DNA of 64,000 nt from UBA7803 sp041395905 (GTDB lineage: Bacteria > Pseudomonadota > Gammaproteobacteria > Pseudomonadales > Azotimanducaceae), in assembly GCA_041395905.1 (NCBI GenBank), contig JAWKZP010000022.1, forward strand, positions 26,402-90,401. Direction: 5' to 3'. The position numbers and the translations under genes were made by a program. Positions 58,790 through 64,000 of the stretch are shown piece after piece. Within the stretch, counting starts at the first letter, position 1. The number at the start of each line of letters is the position of its first letter. Below the pieces are notes generated by a model. That model saw only the letters and a program-made list of their open reading frames with translations, searched no databases and was not told where the DNA came from.

Positions 58790-59485
58790 TCAGATCTCCA
58801 GCGTGGACTGATCCACGGCAAGACCCGGACCCATGGTCGTCGACAGAGTGATCTTCTTGAGATAGATACCCTTGGCAGAGGCCGGTTTGGCCTTCTTCAG
58901 ATCCGACAGCAGCGCCTCGAGGTTTTCCTTGATGTGCGCGGGATCGAATCCGACCTGACCGATGCTGCCGTGAATGATGCCGGACCGGTCCGTGCGGAAC
59001 TGCACCTGACCGGCTTTGGCGTTTCTGACCGCGCCCGCCACGTCCGGCGTCACCGTGCCGGTCTTGGGGTTCGGCATCAGGCCGCGCGGACCGAGGATCT
59101 TGCCCAGCTGGCCGACGATACGCATGGAGTCCGGCGTCGCAATCAGCACGTCGAAGTCGAGGTTGCCGCCCTTGATGCTGTCGGCGAGGTCCTCGAACCC
59201 CACCAGGTCGGCGCCTGCATCCTGAGCCTGCTGGGCCGCATCGCCCTGGGCGATGACCGCAACCCGTACCGACTTACCGGTACCGTGCGGCAGCGTCGTC
59301 GCACCACGCACCACCTGGTCGGATTTACGCGGGTCGACCCCGAGATTCACCGAGACGTCCAGCGACTCCTTGAACTTGGTGCGCGAAAACTCCGTGAGCA
59401 GCGCCACCGCTTCGGCGATGGGATAGGCTTTCTGCGGATCGACCTTTTCTGCGATCGCGCGCATGCGCTTGCTTACCTTGGCCAT
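58790..59485 (-). CDS. rplA: 50S ribosomal protein L1
   Basis: 231 residues (E. coli 234). It forms the mobile L1 stalk and in E. coli represses rplKA. RKSDQVVRGATTLPHGTGKSVRVAV and GPRGLMPNPKTGTVTPDVA are characteristic. One-base overlap with rplK (TAATG). Confidence 0.98.
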   Translation of the reverse strand: MAKVSKRMRAIAEKVDPQKAYPIAEAVALLTEFSRTKFKESLDVSVNLGVDPRKSDQVVRGATTLPHGTGKSVRVAVIAQGDAAQQAQDAGADLVGFEDLADSIKGGNLDFDVLIATPDSMRIVGQLGKILGPRGLMPNPKTGTVTPDVAGAVRNAKAGQVQFRTDRSGIIHGSIGQVGFDPAHIKENLEALLSDLKKAKPASAKGIYLKKITLSTTMGPGLAVDQSTLEI

Positions 59486-59916
59486 TACACGCCCTCCACT
59501 TCAATGCCCGAGCTACGAGCCGTGCCCGCGATGGTGCGCACCGCGGCATCCATGTCGGCGGCCGTGAGGTCCGGCATCTTGACGCGCGCGATCTCCTCGA
59601 GCTGCTCGCGGTTCAGCTTCGCTACCTTGTTGGTGTTGGGCGTACCGCTGCCCTTGCTGATCTTGGCCGCCTTGCGCAGCAGCACCGCCGCGGGCGGCGT
59701 TTTGGTGATGAACGTGAAGCTGCGGTCGGCATAGACCGTAATGACCACCGGAATCGGCAGCCCCTGCTCGAGGCTCTGCGTCTGCGCGTTGAACGCCTTG
59801 CAGAAGTCCATGATGTTAACGCCGTGCTGGCCCAGCGCCGGGCCCACGGGCGGGCTCGGATTCGCCTGGCCTGCGGCAACCTGCAGCTTGATGTAGGCCG
59901 TAACTTTTTTAGCCAT
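59485..59916 (-). CDS. rplK: 50S ribosomal protein L11
   Basis: 143 residues (E. coli 142). KLQVAAGQANPSPPVGPALGQHGVNIMDFCKAFNAQT with the proline-rich thiostrepton-site region intact. A GCCGCCGCT/AGCGGCGGC hairpin lies in the 98-nt gap after nusG. Confidence 0.98.
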   Translation of the reverse strand: MAKKVTAYIKLQVAAGQANPSPPVGPALGQHGVNIMDFCKAFNAQTQSLEQGLPIPVVITVYADRSFTFITKTPPAAVLLRKAAKISKGSGTPNTNKVAKLNREQLEEIARVKMPDLTAADMDAAVRTIAGTARSSGIEVEGV

Positions 59917-60014
59917 GTCTTCTCCTAGCGGGTACCAGCGTGCGCCGACACGGCGGCTGCACTCCCCGATTATCGCCGCCGCTCAGCAGAGCGGCGGCAT
60001 CGCTGACTTCGAGG

Positions 60015-60548
60015 TCAGCCCTTCTCCACCTGGTCGAAGTCGAGCTCGACCGGCGTGGAGCGTCCAAAAATCGTCACCGCCACGTGCAGGCGGCTCTTCT
60101 CGTAGTTCACTTCCTCGACCACGCCGTTGAAGTCGTTGAACGGGCCGTCGATTACACGCACCACTTCACCCGGCTCGAACACCGTCTTGGGTGTGGCCTT
60201 CTCGCTGCCTGCCGCAACTCGATCGAGAATGGCGCTGGCTTCCTTTTCGGTGAGCGGCGCCGGCTGATCGGCCTTACCACCTATGAAACCCATTACCCGG
60301 GGGGTTTCCTTCACCAGATGCCAGGTGTCGTCGTTGAGCTCCATCTGCACCAGCACGTAGCCCGGGAAGAATTTGCGCTCGCTACGACGCTTCTGACCGC
60401 CGCGCATTTCGACCACTTCTTCCGTCGGCACCAGAATCTCGCCAAAGCTCTCGCCGAGATTCGACAGGTTGATACGCTCCTGCAGCGCGCGGGCAACGTT
60501 CTTCTCGTAGCCCGAGTAGGCGTGCACCACGTACCATTTCTTCGACAT
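60015..60548 (-). CDS. nusG: Transcription termination/antitermination factor NusG
   Basis: 177 residues (E. coli 181). NGN domain KKWYVVHAYSGYEKNVARALQERI and the C-terminal KOW domain FEPGEVVRVIDGPFNDFNGVVEE. The ATG at 60548 is the family start; 8 nt after secE. Confidence 0.98.
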   Translation of the reverse strand: MSKKWYVVHAYSGYEKNVARALQERINLSNLGESFGEILVPTEEVVEMRGGQKRRSERKFFPGYVLVQMELNDDTWHLVKETPRVMGFIGGKADQPAPLTEKEASAILDRVAAGSEKATPKTVFEPGEVVRVIDGPFNDFNGVVEEVNYEKSRLHVAVTIFGRSTPVELDFDQVEKG

Positions 60549-60556
60549 GATTCCGC

Positions 60557-60925
60557 CTATCCAATTACCGTGGAAACGAGCCAACCGAGCCCGGAATCCA
60601 GCAACCAAAGAATCAGCGAGAAGATCAGCACCAGCACCAGCACGATGAGCGTCGTCTGAACCGTTTCTTCGCGCTTCGGCCACACCACCCGGCGGATCTC
60701 GCTACGGGACTCCTTGAGCAACACCCAGGCGGCCGCACCCTTCACGGTCTGCGCCGCAATCACCACCGCCAGCGCCGCCAGCGCGAGCAGTGCGACCACC
60801 CGAACCAGCAGCGATTCGTCCTGGTAGTACCAGTTGGCGAACACGCCGCCGCCGACAATGGCCGCAACCACCAGCCATTTCAGCCAGTCGAGAACTCCGC
60901 CTGACGTTTCCGAACTCGTGCTCAA
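60557..60925 (-). CDS. secE: Protein translocase subunit SecE
   Basis: 122 residues with three membrane helices (about 15-33, 37-58 and 92-115), the gammaproteobacterial form. The essential amphipathic helix and final helix are VLLKESRSEIRRVVWPKREETVQTTLIVLVLVLI. 20 nt after tRNA-Trp. Confidence 0.96.
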   Translation of the reverse strand: MSTSSETSGGVLDWLKWLVVAAIVGGGVFANWYYQDESLLVRVVALLALAALAVVIAAQTVKGAAAWVLLKESRSEIRRVVWPKREETVQTTLIVLVLVLIFSLILWLLDSGLGWLVSTVIG

Positions 60926-60945
60926 AGTCTGCGTTCCTGCTCAGC

Positions 60946-61021
60946 TGGCAGGCCAGGAGGGAATCGAACCCCCAACCTGCGGTTTTGGAGACCGCTGCTC
61001 TACCAATTGAGCTACTGGCCT
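60946..61021 (-). tRNA. tRNA-Trp (CCA anticodon)
   Basis: A 76-nt cloverleaf with encoded CCA tail; anticodon CCA at positions 34-36. It lies between the second tuf and secE. Confidence 0.96.
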
Positions 61022-61103
61022 AATCTTCTGCTCCGCGCCCCGCTAATCCCGGCGCCTCAGTGCATCGGACCCGAAGGCCCGCGGCACGTCCCCGACGGCC
61101 AGA

Positions 61104-61122
61104 AGTTCCGCGCAGCGGAACT
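61104..61122 (-). repeat. Hairpin after the second tuf copy
   Basis: A perfect 8-bp stem AGTTCCGC/GCGGAACT with a 3-nt loop, ~28 nt after the tuf stop. It keeps the AGTT/AACT ends of the hairpin after the first tuf, but the inner pairs differ while still pairing. Confidence 0.6.
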
Positions 61123-61149
61123 GCCATGCCGAACGGGCGGCGCGCCAGA

Positions 61150-62338
61150 TCATTCAATAATTTTCGTAACAACACCCGCGCCGACCGTTCGGCCGCCTTC
61201 CCGAATCGAGAACCGCAAACCATCGTCCATCGCAATCGGGCTGATCAGCGTCACAACCATGTTCACGTTGTCCCCAGGCATCACCATCTCGACGCCTTCC
61301 GGCAGCTCCACCGTCCCAGTCACGTCCGTCGTGCGGAAGTAAAACTGCGGCCGGTAGCCCTTGAAGAACGGCGTGTGGCGACCACCCTCGTCTTTCGACA
61401 GCACGTACACTTCCGCCTCGAACTGCGTGTGCGGCGTGATCGAACCCGGCTTGCACAGCACCTGACCGCGCTCCACCTCATCACGCTTCGTGCCCGCAGC
61501 AGCACGCCAATGTTTCACTCGCCTGCACGACCTTCGTCCAGCAACTTGCGGAACATCTCCACGCCCGTCACCGTCGTCTTCGTCGTGTCCTTGATCCCGA
61601 CGATCTCTACCTCGTCGCCAACCTTCACAATCCCACGGTCAACCCGGCCCGTCACCACCGTGCCCCGGCCGGCAATCGAGAACACGTCCTCGATCGGCAT
61701 CAGGAACGGCTGGTCCAGCGCACGCTCCGGCTCCGGTATGTACGAATCCAGTGTCTCCACCAGCTTGATCACCGCCGGCGCGCCAATCTCGCTCGTCACC
61801 CTCCAGCGCCTTCAGCGCGCTGCCAATGATGATCGGCGTGTCGTCCCCGGAAACTCGTACAGCTCCAGCAGCTCGCGGACTTCCATCTCCACCAGCTCCA
61901 GAAGCTCCTCGTCGTCAACCATGTCCGCCTTGTTCAGAAACACCACGATCCGCGGCACCCTACCCGGCGCGACAGCAGAATGTGCTCCCGCGTCTGAGGC
62001 ATCGGGCCGTCCGCCGCCGATACCACCAGAATCGCACCGTCCATCTGCGCCGCACCCGTGATCATGTTCTTCACGTAGTCCGCGTGTCCCGGGCAGTCCA
62101 CGTGCGCGTAGTGACGGTTCGGGCTCTCGTACTCCACGTGCGCCGTCGCAATCGTAATACCGCGCTCCCTCTCTTCCGGCGCATTGTCAATCTGGTCGAA
62201 CGCCTTCGCCTCGCCGCCGTACGTCTCCGCACATACCTTCGTCAGCGCCGCCGTCAGCGTCGTCTTACCATGGTCTACATGACCAATCGTGCCGACGTTT
62301 ACGTGCGGCTTCGTACGCTCAAATTTTGCCTTGGACAT
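61150..62338 (-). pseudogene. tuf: Second elongation factor Tu copy, frameshifted (tufB position)
   Basis: 1189 nt against 1191 for the intact copy. It begins and ends in frame like tuf, but five indels break it: one C lost near 61491, three bases gained near 61514, two lost near 61796, one C lost in a C-run near 61848, and one C lost near 61958. Outside the indels the differences I compared are all synonymous (about a dozen); one Q-to-R change sits beside the last indel. The intact pieces are residues 1-~128, a middle ~90, and a C-terminal ~115. Position after tRNA-Thr matches tufB. It may be a consensus error caused by the repeat or a very recent pseudogene. Confidence 0.85.
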
Positions 62339-62444
62339 GGTCTTTCCTCAGTTTTGCCGTTCTAGACGTGTGCGGCCTGCACGAATCGAAACCGTTTACC
62401 CTGCTGTGCGGAGCCCGTTCGTCCGGCCCCGCACGCCCGTTTAA

Positions 62445-62520
<76 letters not shown>

Positions 62521-62712
62521 GTGCTCCGGGGCTTTCGTTCCCCGCTGTCGCGCCCTGCGGCCACCGGCCGCGCGGGCAAACTACCCGCCTGTTCGTCCGC
62601 CCGGCCGGAATGGCTGCCTTCCGCCCCGGCCCGGCGCCCTGGCGACACCACGCTGCGCGCCGCCGCAAAGGCCCTCAGAGATCCCGTCCCCGAGGCGCCC
62701 GTTGGTACTGTC

Positions 62713-62787
<75 letters not shown>

Positions 62788-62917
62788 GCGCCAACTGCAC
62801 CTCGCCGCCGCATCGCAGCCGCTTACGGCCCCTGCCGCCATCCGCCCGAACCTGTCTGCGTTGCCGTTGCCAAGCCTCTGGCCGCCGACGCGCGACCCGA
62901 CTGAACGGCCGCGGCAT

Positions 62918-63002
62918 TGGTGGTGGGGGAAGGATTCGAACCTTCGAAGGCTAAGCCGTCAGATTTACAGTCTGATCCCTTTGACCGCTCGGGAACCCCA
63001 CC
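62918..63002 (-). tRNA. tRNA-Tyr (GTA anticodon)
   Basis: 85 nt with a long variable arm, anticodon GTA, acceptor GGTGGGG/CCCCACC and encoded CCA. Equivalent to E. coli tyrU. Confidence 0.96.
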
Positions 63003-63100
63003 CGAAAACGCAAACTACGCCTCGCGCCGAACTCTGAGCTTCGGCACGGGGCGCTGAATTTTTTCCTACCTCTGCAACCACTTGGGCCGCATTCTCACCC

Positions 63101-63176
63101 TGGTGCCGCCACAAGGAGTTGAACCCTGGACCTTCTCATTACAAGTGAGCTGCTCTACCAGCTGAGCTATGGCGGC
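63101..63176 (-). tRNA. tRNA-Thr (TGT anticodon)
   Basis: A 76-nt cloverleaf with CCA; anticodon TGT. First gene of the tRNA-tuf operon, as thrU in E. coli. Confidence 0.96.
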
Positions 63177-63191
63177 CAAAATGGGACGCGA

Positions 63192-63220
63192 ATTCTATAG
63201 AAACTAAAGGGCCTGCGCAA
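63192..63220 (-). promoter_or_regulatory. Promoter of the tRNA-Thr-Tyr-Gly-Thr-tuf operon
   Basis: -35 TTGCGC (63215-63220) and -10 TAGAAT (63192-63197), 17 bp apart, with a GC-rich discriminator (TCGCGTCCC). The -35 box lies within the last codons of the SPOR-protein gene. Confidence 0.7.
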
Positions 63221-64000
63221 TGTCGGCGCAGGGCTGACTCGTGCCTCCAGGCGCCGGGAATCCGGGGGCTACTCTGGCGAGCAGGTGATATACGCGGCGC
63301 GGCTCCCGCAGCGGTCGGACGGCCACCGGATAGCCGAGATCCGCAACCCGCTGGCGTTGACGTTCGGCCCGCTGGCGAGAGCTGAAAACCCCGACCGAGA
63401 CGCCGCCGGCCGCCGGGCCGCCGGCCATGACGTACGTATCGATCCCCCGCTCCGCCAGCCGCTGGCGGGCATCATCGGTCACGGGCTCCGCGGCGCCTGG
63501 CTCTATGTAGACCAGATATCCCGATTCCACCGGCTCCTCGCTCTGCACCACATCATAGCTGCCCCTGGGCAACGTCAACGCGGCGCGCTGCCGCTCCGCG
63601 GCCGTCTCATCGTCAAACGGACCCCAGACCCGGCAGACTGAGCCGGCGGCGACCCCGGGAGAACTCGCCCGCTGCGACATTGCAGGGGCAGTCCCGGTCT
63701 GGACCGGACTTGCAACAGCGACATCCGGGATTTCACCTGCTGCAGTAACTGGAACCGAAGAGCGAGGGCTTTGACTGGTAGTAAGCGCTAACTTCGGCGC
63801 CGGCTGCGGGGTGCTTTCGGAACCCTCCGCCGGCGCGACCTCAGCCGCCGGGTCCCGCGCCGCCACCGGTTCGCCGGCAACCGGATCAACGGCAGGAGTC
63901 GCTCCAGCCGTCGAATCCGCACTCAGCCAATGGCCCACCGGAAGACTCAGATTCAGCGTCAGCAGAACGGCGAGCAGGCAATTCAGTGGGTCACGCAGGG
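63204..64000 (-). CDS. SPOR-like domain protein with N-terminal membrane segment (5' end outside window)
   Basis: At least 264 residues are visible, with no stop before the right edge. It opens with a hydrophobic stretch (LLAVLLTLNLSLPVGHWL), a likely signal or membrane anchor. A low-complexity Ala/Pro/Ser/Glu linker of ~90 residues follows, then a repeat-type SPOR-like region (CRVWGPFDDETAAERQRAAL, YLVYIEPG, SVGVFSSRQRAERQRQRVADLGY). Such proteins bind septal peptidoglycan. A coaX-neighbouring SPOR gene beside this tRNA cluster is known in related bacteria. A GTG at 63938 is a fallback start but would lose the anchor. Confidence 0.8.
   Translation of the reverse strand, partial: LRDPLNCLLAVLLTLNLSLPVGHWLSADSTAGATPAVDPVAGEPVAARDPAAEVAPAEGSESTPQPAPKLALTTSQSPRSSVPVTAAGEIPDVAVASPVQTGTAPAMSQRASSPGVAAGSVCRVWGPFDDETAAERQRAALTLPRGSYDVVQSEEPVESGYLVYIEPGAAEPVTDDARQRLAERGIDTYVMAGGPAAGGVSVGVFSSRQRAERQRQRVADLGYPVAVRPLREPRRVYHLLARVAPGFPAPGGTSQPCADIAQAL

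Overview
This is a high-GC (roughly 64% by eye) chromosomal window from a gammaproteobacterium. It is almost entirely housekeeping. The gene orders hemA-prfA-prmC, lolB/tRNA-Gln/prs/rplY/pth/ychF, lipB-ybeD-dacA-rlpA-mltB-rodA-mrdA-rlmH-rsfS-nadD-proA, and tRNA-Thr-Tyr-Gly-Thr-tuf-tRNA-Trp-secE-nusG-rplKAJL-rpoBC-rpsLG-fusA-tuf-rpsJ-S10-spc-alpha are those of Gammaproteobacteria. A Chromatiales/Ectothiorhodospiraceae-like or Pseudomonas-like relative would fit, but I cannot name a genus from sequence alone. No rRNA, prophage, IS transposase, CRISPR array or defence system was seen.

Layout. 1-1639 (minus): rimB-rimK-aspartoacylase, a ribosomal S6 tail-modification set, with a likely leaderless promoter. 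1730-5276: zntB/corA-like transporter, mscS, periplasmic peroxiredoxin and an aldo/keto reductase. 5370-9847 (minus): tRNA-Gln, prs, rplY, pth, ychF, an unknown membrane protein and tRNA-Met. ispE is missing from its usual place here. 9986-14587: lolB diverges from hemA-prfA-prmC-moeB. 14550-24976 (minus): a cell-wall and cofactor block from a LON-domain gene (two frameshifts) and proA, nadD, rsfS, rlmH, the elongation genes mrdA-rodA, and mltB, rlpA, dacA, ybeD to lipB. 25017-30166: uppP, ssb and uvrA, set among two large GC-rich palindromes and two short tandem repeats at gene ends.

30194-63176 (minus): a continuous translation/transcription super-cluster. Read in its own direction it is tRNA-Thr(TGT), tRNA-Tyr, tRNA-Gly, tRNA-Thr(GGT), a second tuf copy with five indels, tRNA-Trp, secE-nusG, rplKA, the L10 leader, rplJL, rpoBC, rpsLG-fusA-tuf, rpsJ, rplC to rpsQ (S10 group), rplN to rpmJ (spc group), and rpsM to rplQ (alpha group). 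Strong sigma70-like promoters (-35/-10 spaced 17 bp) precede the tRNA/tuf operon, rpsL and rpsJ. Intrinsic terminators follow tuf, rpsJ and rplQ. 63204-64000: a SPOR-like protein whose 5' end lies outside the window.

I found no convincing new multigene system. The points most worth a second look are the indel-ridden tuf copy, in which every substitution outside the indel zone is synonymous; the paired intergenic palindromes beside uppP and ssb/uvrA; tandem repeats that copy the stop-codon ends of uvrA and ssb; the isolation of rpsJ from the rest of the S10 operon by a terminator and a structured rplC leader; and the absence of ispE.
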